Assembly (NCBI GenBank): GCA_030609625.1
Contig: JAUWBX010000004.1
Span: 1 to 17,162, forward strand
Length of the DNA stretch: 17,162 bases
Source of the DNA: Phycisphaerae bacterium
GTDB taxonomy: Bacteria > Planctomycetota > Phycisphaerae > Sedimentisphaerales > Anaerobacaceae
Direction: 5' to 3'
The position numbers and the translations under genes were made by a program. The notes below the pieces were generated by a model that was not told the origin of the DNA, ran no database searches, and saw only the letters and a list, made by a program, of their open reading frames with translations. Positions 7,411 through 14,485 of the stretch are shown here, in pieces; position 1 is the stretch's first letter; the number at the start of each line of letters is the position of its first letter.

Positions 7411-9115
7411 CCTGATTCTCCTTCATCCACCGAGTGTTTACGACTTTCGAAAAAAGGCAATTATGTATGGCCCAGTCAGTGATGTCGTGCCATCAACGCA
7501 AATCTTTGAGATGTACCCGATTGGTTTTATGACCATACTGGAATATCTCGAGAGGCATGGCTATTCGGTGCGGATTATTAATGTTGCCCTTCGGATGTTG
7601 AGAAGTCGCCGATTCGATGCGGAAAAACTGATTAGGTCATTAAATCCCGCAGCCTTCGGTCTGGATTTGCACTGGCTGGTCCACGCACAGGGCGGTCTGG
7701 AATTAGCGAAGATTATTAAAAAGTATCACCCCCAAACTCCCGTCATCTTCGGAGGTCTTTCCGCCTCATATTATCATGAGCAGCTCATCGGTTACCCACA
7801 GGTCGATTACGTTGTCCGGGGCGACTCGGCGGAAGAACCTCTGCGCCAGCTCCTCTCGACAATCAAAGAAAAAATGTCCGCCCAAAGCGTGCCCAACCTT
7901 ACCTGGAAAGATGGAGATAAGGTTCGGGTAAATGAGCTTTCTAATGTGCCCTCGGATTTGAACAATATAACCTTCGATTACCGTAAGATTATGCGCTCAA
8001 GCGCTCGACATTTTGATATAGTTGGTCATCTGCCCTTCAGAGACTGGCTCAGCTATCCCATTTTAACTACTCTGTCCTGCCGGGGATGTGTTCATAACTG
8101 TTTGATATGTGGCGGCTCAGCCGCAGCATATCGGCATATTTGCCGAAGAAACGCGCCCGCATATCGCAGTGCTCAGTTAATAGCTCAAGATATGGCCTTG
8201 ATTTCGCAATATACCAAAGCTCCGATTATCATCCTGGGGGATATTTTGCAGGCAGGTCTTGGATACGCACGGGACCTACTAAACGAGCTTAAGGGGAAAA
8301 ATATGAAAAATCATATAGCCCTTGAGTTCTTCTCTCCTCCACCGAGGAAATTCCTGGAGATGGTGGCCGAGACCATCCCTAACTTCAATATGCAGATATC
8401 ACCGGAATCACATGATGAGAAAATCCGCAGGGCTTTTGGCAGAGCTTATGATAACCATTCTCTCGAAAGAAGTATCGAAAATGCCCTTGAATTAGGCTGT
8501 AAACGTGTGGATGTGTTCTTTATGGTTGGCCTGCCCGGACAAACATCCCAGTCAGTAAGCCAAACTATCGGATACTGTGAAGAGCTGCTGGAGAAATATG
8601 GTCGAAACGGCAGCGCTAAAATTCATCCTTATATCTCTCCCCTGGCACCGTTTTTGGACCCGGGAAGTCTGGCATTTGAAGACCCTCAAAAATATGGTTA
8701 CAGATTATTCTACAAGACCTTAGAGGAGCACCGGCAGGCCCTCTTACAACCCAGTTGGAAATATATGCTCAACTACGAGACGGAATGGATGAGCCGGGAT
8801 GAGTTAGTTGCTTCTACATACGATGCCGCTTTTGAGCTTAATCGGTTAAAGGCAAAATATGGTTTATTAAAACAAAAGGAAGCTAAGAATATAGAGGTGC
8901 GAATCAGAAAGGCAAAAGAGCTCATCCGGCGGATCGACGAGATTGTATTAATCAAAGATAAAGAGTTGCGGGAACAAAAGATGGTGGAACTGACAAACCG
9001 ATTCGACCAATTGGGTAGTTCGACTATTTGCGGAAAGAAAGAGCTAAGGTGGCCTGCAAGATTAGTCAGATTCAACCTGCTCAAAGTCCTGCAGGCAGCC
9101 TTAGCCGGAAATTAG
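7397..9115 (+). CDS. B12-binding-domain radical SAM protein
   Basis: This is a 572-residue protein. Residues 1-160 form a Rossmann-like cobalamin-binding domain (LILLHPPSVYDF start; VIFGGLSASYY and VDYVVRGDSAEEPL typical of the B12-rSAM class). The canonical DxHxxG motif is not exact: D90-x-H92 is seen, but the glycine is not in place, as in many members. The radical SAM core has C231-x3-C235-x2-C238 with an extra C228 (CRGCVHNCLICGG). LGDILQAG, QISPESHDEKIRRAFGR and FFMVGLPGQT fit the barrel. A Lys/Glu-rich helical tail follows (about 470-550). ATG 7397 is chosen over TTG 7364 because AAGGAAAAGG precedes it. It overlaps the upstream gene by 14 bases. Members of this class methylate or rearrange unreactive carbons, including in lipids; the substrate here is unknown. 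It may belong to the Ta0216-type family (recollection, unverified). Confidence 0.88.
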   Translation: MAETDLILLHPPSVYDFRKKAIMYGPVSDVVPSTQIFEMYPIGFMTILEYLERHGYSVRIINVALRMLRSRRFDAEKLIRSLNPAAFGLDLHWLVHAQGGLELAKIIKKYHPQTPVIFGGLSASYYHEQLIGYPQVDYVVRGDSAEEPLRQLLSTIKEKMSAQSVPNLTWKDGDKVRVNELSNVPSDLNNITFDYRKIMRSSARHFDIVGHLPFRDWLSYPILTTLSCRGCVHNCLICGGSAAAYRHICRRNAPAYRSAQLIAQDMALISQYTKAPIIILGDILQAGLGYARDLLNELKGKNMKNHIALEFFSPPPRKFLEMVAETIPNFNMQISPESHDEKIRRAFGRAYDNHSLERSIENALELGCKRVDVFFMVGLPGQTSQSVSQTIGYCEELLEKYGRNGSAKIHPYISPLAPFLDPGSLAFEDPQKYGYRLFYKTLEEHRQALLQPSWKYMLNYETEWMSRDELVASTYDAAFELNRLKAKYGLLKQKEAKNIEVRIRKAKELIRRIDEIVLIKDKELREQKMVELTNRFDQLGSSTICGKKELRWPARLVRFNLLKVLQAALAGN

Positions 9116-9219
9116 TCTTTCGGAGCCCCGCTCAGATTCAGACAACAGATTAGAATTTATACGTCATACTCAGGCACAAATCAAAGAAAAGTCGGTTTTT
9201 TTACCTCGGAAGATGCAAC

Positions 9220-9252
9220 AAAAAGGCCGATTTGTTAAAAATCGGCCTTTTT
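9220..9252. terminator. Bidirectional rho-independent terminator
   Basis: The 14-base arms AAAAAGGCCGATTT (9220-9233) and AAATCGGCCTTTTT (9239-9252) are perfectly complementary across a five-base loop. With T tracts on both strands, it serves the radical SAM cluster on + and the beta-barrel gene on -. Confidence 0.93.
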
Positions 9253-9278
9253 GTTAACATAGAAAGTACCCGGTCGTT

Positions 9279-10076
9279 TTAGAATTTGTACTTCACTGTC
9301 AAGGTGGTCCAGTATTCATCTGAACTATTGACCGAATCATCCCATGACGATTGATAGTAGATTCCGGGAGTGAAGGTAAGGTCGTTACCGAGGTCAAAGT
9401 TTGTTGAGATTCCGAAGGCAGCGTGCGACCAGTCGTGGTCAACAGTCTTGCCGCCGCGATAAACGCTGTCATTGTAGGCCGTCTCCACGGACAGATGAAG
9501 AATCTGCTCGGGTGTTTCCGGCATCAGACCCGGCACGGCCAAGTCATAGCCAAGTCCGAAGAGATGCCACCATCCGCCGTTGTTGCGACAGTCGGCTTTA
9601 CTCTCGGCCGGCCACATGCGAACAATGGTGTACTTGGGAACAATGCCTGCCGGACATATTTCCGGCCAGGAAAGAGTGACAAAAATTTCCTGCAAATCGG
9701 CAGAGTTCCTTTGCCTCTCTGGGTAGCTGTAATAGACCCAACCAGCCTTGTAGTTAGTAGCGTAGGTTTCGTCCTCAAAGAGTTTGTTGCGGTAATATAG
9801 GGTATAGTTAAGTTTCTCCATTCTCTCTGTATATCTCATTTCGTCGCCAATACCTCTGGTGTGGATGACATTCACACCAAAGCCCGTGCCGTAAAGGTCA
9901 ACGTCGATAAACGGTCGAATTGCGCCGTCGTTGTCCTCGTACATGTCAAAACCTCGCCAGATATAGCGGCTCATATACTTCACACCCAAAGTAACACCCA
10001 GCTCATCTTCCTGGGCCTGGGCTAGCCCCGCCGTGCTCAACAAGATTACAGCAACTAACAAAATCCCTTTCTTCAT
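9279..10076 (-). CDS. Outer-membrane beta-barrel protein (putative porin, TorF-like)
   Basis: This 265-residue protein has a signal peptide (MKKGILLVAVILLSTAGLAQA, cleavage after residue 21). The mature part starts with GVTLGVKYMSRYIWRGFDMY, the SRYIWRG pattern of putative outer-membrane porins common in Gram-negative environmental bacteria. Alternating hydrophobic/polar strands rich in Tyr, Trp and Asp follow, and the chain ends YKF, the C-terminal Phe used as outer-membrane assembly signal. GAGGAGA lies just before the start on the minus strand. It is convergent with the radical SAM cluster and shares its terminator. Two cysteines (in WPEICPAG and KADCRNN) could form a disulfide. Function is probably diffusion or adhesion; no link to formate metabolism is evident beyond position. 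Confidence 0.85.
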   Translation of the reverse strand: MKKGILLVAVILLSTAGLAQAQEDELGVTLGVKYMSRYIWRGFDMYEDNDGAIRPFIDVDLYGTGFGVNVIHTRGIGDEMRYTERMEKLNYTLYYRNKLFEDETYATNYKAGWVYYSYPERQRNSADLQEIFVTLSWPEICPAGIVPKYTIVRMWPAESKADCRNNGGWWHLFGLGYDLAVPGLMPETPEQILHLSVETAYNDSVYRGGKTVDHDWSHAAFGISTNFDLGNDLTFTPGIYYQSSWDDSVNSSDEYWTTLTVKYKF

Positions 10077-10417
10077 GGTTTTCTCCTCAAAAAATTAACA
10101 TAATTTCTTTTAACTCCTTTTCTAATCCCGGCTAAAAGCCCTGTGAAATTTAACATCACTGGGGTCCCGGCAACAAGGTCGTATTTTTACACACTGCTGT
10201 CTGGGTTTTTTCGGAGCACAAAGTACCATATGTTCGGCAGCAGTTCCTAAAAATGGTTTCGATTTACTTATAAAAACAGCTTCCATTCCTTCACACCTAA
10301 GTCCAGGCATACCTCATAGGTGACATTCTGTATATTGCTACTGCCGGATGCAAACAGTCAAATATAAATAATCAATTATTTCGAAACTCACAGTAAAATT
10401 ATTTATTATTTAACTTT
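10077..10417 (-). other. 341-bp interval upstream of the beta-barrel gene; no certain gene
   Basis: On the minus strand this is the leader of the beta-barrel gene. It contains a 62-codon frame (10310 to 10122) with four cysteines near its C terminus, but no good ribosome site and no recognised family. A TTGACT hexamer and a TATACA hexamer occur in the right order near 10330-10365, but 21 bases apart, which is too far for a standard promoter. A short GGCTTTTAGCC hairpin lies near the gene end. I make no firm call. Confidence 0.4.
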
Positions 10418-11041
10418 TCAACTTGCCGGCATGTAGTACGGCAGCCGAGCAAGATCCGTTGCAATATCAATAGTTATTACTTTGACTTTCTTGGGGACTC
10501 TTATATAACACGGAGAAAAGTTCAGGATACCCTTTATGCCTGCTTTGACCAGGGCATCGGCTGTTTGCTGAGCTTTGTCCCAGGAGACAGCAATAATAGC
10601 AAGGTTAATTTTTCGTTTTTTTAGCGTCGATAGGTTTGAAACATCTTCAATCGTAATATTCTTCACTTTTCTACCGATTTTCTTAGGATTGGTATCGAAC
10701 GCCGCAGCGATGTCGAAACCGTATATTCCAAAGTCCGGATATGCCAAAATAGCCAAACCCAGATTACCGGCTCCAACTAAAGCGGCCTTGTGGACAACGT
10801 CGAGTTTGAGGATTTTTTTGATTTGCTTTATGAGCTTTTTGATGTTGTATCCAACTCCAGCGGTGCCGAAGACACCAAAGTAGGAAAAGTCCTTTCTAAT
10901 CTGCCAGGGATTAACTCCGAGGATATCAGCCATATCTTTACTGGATATGTTCGCTTGGTTTTGTTCCGATAAAGATAGCAGTCCCCTCAGATAAATCGGT
11001 AGTCGCCGGATGGTCTCATCTGCAATCTTATGGTATCGCAT
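10418..11041 (-). CDS. rex: Redox-sensing transcriptional repressor Rex
   Basis: This 207-residue protein has the family's usual length. Residues 1-80 are the winged-helix DNA-binding domain (IPIYLRGL-like start RLPIYLRGLLSL, GVNPWQIRKDFSYFG, GVGYN). A Rossmann domain follows with GAGNLG at 90-95, AAFDTNPKKIG and the C-terminal domain-swap helix ending DLARLPYYMP. Rex dimers bind DNA when NADH is low and release it as NADH/NAD+ rises, derepressing fermentation and respiration genes. The start ATG at 11041-11039 follows GGTGG on the minus strand. A strong promoter is visible upstream (11092-11120). It is divergent from the ModE operon. Which genes it controls here is unknown. Confidence 0.95.
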   Translation of the reverse strand: MRYHKIADETIRRLPIYLRGLLSLSEQNQANISSKDMADILGVNPWQIRKDFSYFGVFGTAGVGYNIKKLIKQIKKILKLDVVHKAALVGAGNLGLAILAYPDFGIYGFDIAAAFDTNPKKIGRKVKNITIEDVSNLSTLKKRKINLAIIAVSWDKAQQTADALVKAGIKGILNFSPCYIRVPKKVKVITIDIATDLARLPYYMPAS

Positions 11042-11066
11042 ATACCACCATTATCTCTCAATAGAG

Positions 11067-11078
11067 TTCACATTCACA
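11067..11078 (-). promoter_or_regulatory. Tandem TGTGAA motif in the rex leader
   Basis: On the minus strand the sequence reads TTGTGAATGTGAAC just downstream of the rex -10 box. TTGTGA is one half of the usual Rex operator (TTGTGA-N6-TCACAA), but the second copy is direct, not inverted. Autoregulation is possible but weakly supported. Confidence 0.3.
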
Positions 11079-11091
11079 AAGTATTTTAGCA

Positions 11092-11120
11092 ATTTAAGTG
11101 ATTATTTTTACCTCTGTCAA
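11092..11120 (-). promoter_or_regulatory. Promoter of rex (sigma-70 type)
   Basis: On the minus strand a perfect -35 box TTGACA (11120-11115) and a -10 box TTAAAT (11097-11092, four of six matches) are separated by exactly 17 bases. Transcription would start near 11085, about 45 bases before the rex ATG. Confidence 0.7.
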
Positions 11121-11308
11121 GAAAATTTACTTGTTTTAGGCAATAAAATTATCTTGCCTAACTTCTTTATAGATAAGAAGTTACCGTTTGTGGTCCGAGA
11201 TAAATGCGAAAAAAACGTAACTGTTCGAGCATCTGCAATATATTTCCCAAAAATGAAATGAAAATTAGACTTGTTATCTCTTTTTGATTGTGTTATTTTT
11301 CTGTTTGC

Positions 11309-11330
11309 GATATGTCGAACTGTGCATAAC
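11309..11330 (+). promoter_or_regulatory. Candidate ModE operator upstream of the modE operon
   Basis: GATATG (11309-11314) and CATAAC (11325-11330) form an imperfect dyad spanning 22 bases. As I remember the E. coli modA operator, its half-sites GTTATAT and ACATAAC span the same 22 bases. The site lies 27 bases before the first gene of the operon that encodes a ModE-type regulator, so autoregulation is plausible. Confidence 0.4.
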
Positions 11331-11357
11331 CATGTAAATCATTACAGGAAACATAAA

Positions 11358-11549
11358 ATGAGCAAACAGGAAGACTTGGTTAATGCGGTCATCGCACGGG
11401 CCCAGGAATCCGAGCCGAAGAAGAAGTTGGCCTGTGCCCAGGCCTTTAAGCTTGCCGAGGAATTCGACGCGGCAGTTATTGAGATTGGCCGGATTTGTAA
11501 TCGGAACAACATAAGAATCTGTAAGTGCCAGCTTGGCTGCTTCAAGTAA
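11358..11549 (+). CDS. Small Cys-rich conserved-type protein upstream of modE
   Basis: This 63-residue protein starts at ATG 11358 with ACAGGAAAC as ribosome site; a longer frame from 11271 has none. It begins with a helical, Lys/Ala-rich region (residues 5-45) and ends in NIRICKCQLGCF. Cysteines are C26, C47, C55, C57 and C61. The closely spaced C-terminal C-x-C-x3-C, with C47 and perhaps C26, could bind a metal or Fe-S cluster. I recall similar CQLGCF-ending small proteins in anaerobes but know no assigned function. It is 21 bases upstream of the modE-like gene and doubtless in its operon, so a role in molybdate or redox sensing is a guess. Confidence 0.75.
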   Translation: MSKQEDLVNAVIARAQESEPKKKLACAQAFKLAEEFDAAVIEIGRICNRNNIRICKCQLGCFK

Positions 11550-11570
11550 TTGTAAGAAGGAAATCAAGAT

Positions 11571-11924
11571 ATGAAAAAACTGCGGGTCAGATTCAAGCTT
11601 TGGCTCAGTACCAAAAATGTCGAAGGGGTTTTCGGTGACGGCAAATGGCGGCTGCTTAGAGCAATTGATAGCGAAGGGTCGCTGAATGCTGCCAGTAAGA
11701 CGCTTCGGATAAGCTATCGAAAGGCCTGGGGCGACCTGAGCAAGGCCGAGGCCTGCCTTAATGTCACTTTACTCGAGAGACACCGGGGCGGCAGAATGGG
11801 CGGGGCAACTTGCCTCACCAAGCAGGGCAAAGAATGGGTCAAGGCTTACGGAAAATTTCATAGCGAAATCGAAAAGGCAACAGAAAAAGCCTACGAAAAA
11901 CATATTCAGGAGCTACTAAGATGA
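11571..11924 (+). CDS. modE: ModE-type (LysR-like HTH) molybdenum regulator, DNA-binding domain only
   Basis: This 117-residue protein matches the N-terminal DNA-binding domain of ModE. GDGKWRLLRAIDSEGSLNAA (23-41), then SYRKAWGDL (48-56) form the winged helix-turn-helix, and ERHRGGRMGGATCLTKQG (69-86) is the characteristic Gly-rich wing. A C-terminal helix would serve dimerisation. The two Mop-type molybdate-binding domains of E. coli ModE are absent; such short ModE forms are common, and how they sense molybdate is unclear. GAAGGAAATC precedes the ATG. The stop overlaps the next start by four bases (ATGA). Its placement near formate dehydrogenase and mob/moe genes agrees with Mo-dependent control. 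Confidence 0.88.
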   Translation: MKKLRVRFKLWLSTKNVEGVFGDGKWRLLRAIDSEGSLNAASKTLRISYRKAWGDLSKAEACLNVTLLERHRGGRMGGATCLTKQGKEWVKAYGKFHSEIEKATEKAYEKHIQELLR

Positions 11925-12739
11925 GCAAAACAGCCAAGTCTGCTTCGGATTCTGCTTTCAGCCTTATCGAACTGCTTGTCGTTATCTCCGTGATAGTTCT
12001 GTTGATAGGTCTCATTTTACCGGCACTTAGCCGGGCCAGATCCATTGCTAAACAAACAGTCTGCCAAAGCCGACTCCGGCAATGGGGATTGGCTTTTGAG
12101 ATTTACGCTGTTGAAAACGATGCTTTTTATCCTCACATTGACGGCCGGGACCGTACGCCGAGCAATCCGAAAACGGATGCCGAGCGGGCGGACTACTATT
12201 TCGGCTGGATAGATGCGCTGCCGCCTTTAATGGGAGAAAAAGCATGGCGTGATTATGACTATTGGAAAAAGCCCGGATTAAATACAATATTTCAGTGCTC
12301 TTCCGCTAGTCTCGCAGTAGATAAAAGTTACAAATACAGGCCGAGAAGGAGTGGCTATTTCTCTTATGCTATGAACTCCTGCCTTGAACTTGACGAGAAC
12401 TGCTGGCCCCCATACGAACATAAAGGTTCAGACTGGCATATGCATAGCTTTTTGAATACAGCGTCTATAAAGAATCCGGCCCGTTTGATCCTTTTGTTTG
12501 ACCAACTGCTTGATCCTGGGAAGGGTTATGGTGGCAATAAATATAACGCCACAGCGGGAAAATATTGTGGTAGCTATCCGAAGGCTTTTAGTGCCCGCCA
12601 CGCCAAGCCAGGTGGATTATTAGGTGGCTCGATTCTCTACTGTGACTACCACGTCGAATGGAAATCTTCGGTCTGGAAGTCCAATTGGCCTGAAGATTTA
12701 GAGGTCCCCCCATTAGGCGACCATGACTGGTATCCCTAA
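11921..12739 (+). CDS. Type II pseudopilin-like secreted protein (prepilin N terminus, planctomycete-type)
   Basis: This 272-residue protein has a short basic leader (MSKTAKSASDSA), then FSLIELLVVISVIVLLIGLI, the type IV prepilin helix, with Glu at position 5 of the mature chain (E17). Processing by prepilin peptidase would fall after A12; the family's usual Gly there is Ala here. The large C-terminal part contains NSCLELDENCWPP and, near the end, FSARHAKPGG...ILYCDYHVEWK, a variant of the NxxFxDGHVEW ending of the large planctomycete/lentisphaere pseudopilin families (DUF1559-like). It starts within the modE stop codon (ATGA), so translation is probably coupled, an odd partnership. Function is unknown; such proteins occur in many copies in these genomes. 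Confidence 0.82.
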   Translation: MSKTAKSASDSAFSLIELLVVISVIVLLIGLILPALSRARSIAKQTVCQSRLRQWGLAFEIYAVENDAFYPHIDGRDRTPSNPKTDAERADYYFGWIDALPPLMGEKAWRDYDYWKKPGLNTIFQCSSASLAVDKSYKYRPRRSGYFSYAMNSCLELDENCWPPYEHKGSDWHMHSFLNTASIKNPARLILLFDQLLDPGKGYGGNKYNATAGKYCGSYPKAFSARHAKPGGLLGGSILYCDYHVEWKSSVWKSNWPEDLEVPPLGDHDWYP

Positions 12740-12795
12740 AAACTCGGAACAACCGGATAAATATAAATTGAATTAAAAAAGGAGCAAGTTAAGTG

Positions 12796-13674
12796 ATGAA
12801 AAAACATGCAATAGTATTAACATTTGTTGTGATTTGCTGTTCGGCAATAAATACGCTGGCCAAGCCGCTTTCAATCTACGAAATTCAATACACTACTGAC
12901 CCAAACGGAACAAGTCCGCTGCACGGAAATACCATCGATTGCATTGGAGGAATTATAACCCACATACCTCCCACAGGAAGACCAAGACTTGTTATTCAAG
13001 ATCCCAACTATCCTGATGGTTGGGGTGCTATCCAGGTTAAAGACTTGTACAGCACGGGAGTCTTTGCTGATGTAAACGTCGGCGATTGCGTGTCTCTTAC
13101 TAACGTGGAAGTTGAGGACAATAAAGGGACTACATTTTTGCAGTATATCGAAGACAATAACGCCGGTTTTACGATAGTCAGTAAGAACAATCCCATACCG
13201 AGGCCGCTGACTGTAACGGTCGAAGAGATAACAGCACCTCTCGAAGGATTCGATAGTTGGATTGTGCCGGACCACAACGCCGAAAAATATGAGTCAATGC
13301 TAATCAAGATTATAAACATCAGCGTTAAGGACACAGGTTACGGAAAGGCTTACGACAATTACATACTTCAAAGCAGTATCTATCCTAACCTTACCTGCTG
13401 GGCTTCTGACTATATGAACAGCGGCAAAGATAAAGGCCAAATATACCACCCTTACACAGAGATAGGCCAAGATTTCTGTAGCGTAACCGGAGTTCTCGAA
13501 CAATACACCACAGAGAAAGACGGTATTTATTATGATTATTATCAACTGCTGACAACCTATACCGCGGATTTAAAACGATATACACCTGCAGACCTTAACG
13601 GCGACTGTATGGTTGATTTTTCTGACCTTGCCGTGTTTTCTCAGTATTGGCTCTGGGGGGTAGAGCAGCGGTAA
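12796..13674 (+). CDS. Secreted OB-fold-like protein with C-terminal dockerin-like calcium loop
   Basis: This is a 292-residue protein with a signal peptide of about 22 residues (cleavage after TLA). The body, starting SIYEIQYTTDPNGTSPLHG, then GGIITHI, LVIQDP and WGAIQVKD, resembles OB-fold domains attached to secreted nucleases and cell-surface proteins. The end, PADLNGDCMVDFSDLAVFSQ, carries one EF-hand-like loop with D266, N268, D270, D274 and D277, half of a dockerin repeat. Single tails of this kind are a hallmark of Phycisphaerae-type planctomycetes and may act in surface sorting. ATG 12796 is used; GTG at 12793 would add one residue and is equally compatible with AAGGAG at 12779-12784. 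It sits 56 bases after the pseudopilin gene. No catalytic motif is recognised. Confidence 0.8.
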   Translation: MKKHAIVLTFVVICCSAINTLAKPLSIYEIQYTTDPNGTSPLHGNTIDCIGGIITHIPPTGRPRLVIQDPNYPDGWGAIQVKDLYSTGVFADVNVGDCVSLTNVEVEDNKGTTFLQYIEDNNAGFTIVSKNNPIPRPLTVTVEEITAPLEGFDSWIVPDHNAEKYESMLIKIINISVKDTGYGKAYDNYILQSSIYPNLTCWASDYMNSGKDKGQIYHPYTEIGQDFCSVTGVLEQYTTEKDGIYYDYYQLLTTYTADLKRYTPADLNGDCMVDFSDLAVFSQYWLWGVEQR

Positions 13675-13757
13675 TAGTTGTAATAACACAAAAAGGTGAT
13701 AGACTCTCTGCGTTTAGTTATGACAAAAAATTTAATTTAAAGTAAGGAAAGGACAAA

Positions 13758-14375
13758 ATGAAAAAAGAGCATATTTTAGGAGTACTGTTTTTTGGTGGAT
13801 TGTGGGGTATCTGCGAAGCTGTTCCGGGTAACGCTTTGTATAGTGCAAAAGTGCCTTACGCATCGGTCCCTTTAACTATTATTGGCTTTGCCGTGCTGAC
13901 TATTGCCCGTGTATATTTCCCGCAAAAAGGCACCGCAACGCTTATCGCCGTCTGTGCGATGTTGTTCAAGTTTCTAAATGTCCCGTTTTTTGCCTGCCAC
14001 CTTCTCGGGATACTTCTGATGGGGCTGTGCTACGATTTGTTCTTCAGCGTATTTAAGATAAAGAGCCGGTCGCTTTCTGCAGTGGCAGCGGTTTATTTAA
14101 ACTACGCACTGTTTGCTTTAATGATTACTTATGTCTTTCGGTACGAGTACTGGGCGCAGGCAGGATTTGCCGAGGTGCTGCGACATGTCGGAATCAGCGG
14201 CAGCATGGCTGCCCTGGGATGCGCGATTATCGTGCCGGCGAGTCTTCGGCTTGGCGAACAGCTCAAGGCAAATTGTCTCAGGCCTTTTAACTTGAAGCGG
14301 CAATTGGTACCGAGTGGCGTTTTGGCCCTTACCATAGGATTATGGGTCTTCAGCCTAACGGCATTTATTTTTTGA
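13758..14375 (+). CDS. Integral membrane protein of unknown function
   Basis: This 205-residue protein has six or seven hydrophobic segments (about 5-25, 36-54, 57-75, 76-95, 104-125, 145-163, 182-203). The start GVLFFGGLWGICEAVPG is distinctive, with a polar Glu inside the first segment. Size and Gly-rich helices resemble substrate-binding (S) components of ECF transporters, but I cannot assign it. AAGGAAAGGA precedes the ATG. It lies between the dockerin-tailed gene and the molybdenum cofactor cluster, so a role in molybdate or cofactor-precursor movement is a possibility only. Confidence 0.75.
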   Translation: MKKEHILGVLFFGGLWGICEAVPGNALYSAKVPYASVPLTIIGFAVLTIARVYFPQKGTATLIAVCAMLFKFLNVPFFACHLLGILLMGLCYDLFFSVFKIKSRSLSAVAAVYLNYALFALMITYVFRYEYWAQAGFAEVLRHVGISGSMAALGCAIIVPASLRLGEQLKANCLRPFNLKRQLVPSGVLALTIGLWVFSLTAFIF

Positions 14376-14419
14376 ATCAACAGCCGTGCCGGTAGTAGTC
14401 TGTAACCTCTAATTTAATG

Positions 14420-14474
14420 GGTGGCAGCCTCAAGCGAGTCCCGAAAAATCGGGACGAGCTTGGGGGTGGCCGCC
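14420..14474. other. Long structured hairpin upstream of the molybdenum cofactor genes
   Basis: Nested pairing spans 55 bases. GGTGGC (14420-14425) pairs with GCCGCC (14469-14474, one G-T). CCT (14428-14430) pairs with GGG (14463-14465, one G-T). CAAGC (14431-14435) pairs with GCTTG (14458-14462). A symmetric GA/GA internal loop (tandem G-A) follows, then GTCCCGA (14438-14444) with TCGGGAC (14449-14455), closed by an AAAA loop. There is no T tract, so it is not a simple terminator. It could be an RNA element in the leader of the downstream genes or a copy of a dispersed palindromic repeat. Confidence 0.7.
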
Positions 14475-14485
14475 GAATAACTACT

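Larger units (their letters stand above)
11042..11357. other. 316-bp divergent intergenic region between rex and the modE operon
   Basis: AT-rich and gene-free; small frames here lack ribosome sites. It carries the rex promoter (minus strand), a tandem TGTGAA pair downstream of its -10 box, and a candidate ModE operator close to the 63-aa protein gene (plus strand). I could not identify a convincing sigma-70 promoter for the plus-strand operon. Confidence 0.6.

Noticed and set aside
10139..10158. Rex-like operator near TGTGAAATTTAACATCAC
   Set aside because: The halves TGTGA and TCAC are nine bases apart instead of about six and the second half is incomplete, so the match is too weak to list.
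11010..11261. 83-codon plus-strand frame in the rex/modE intergenic region
   Set aside because: It has no ribosome site, starts inside rex on the other strand, and covers the rex promoter.
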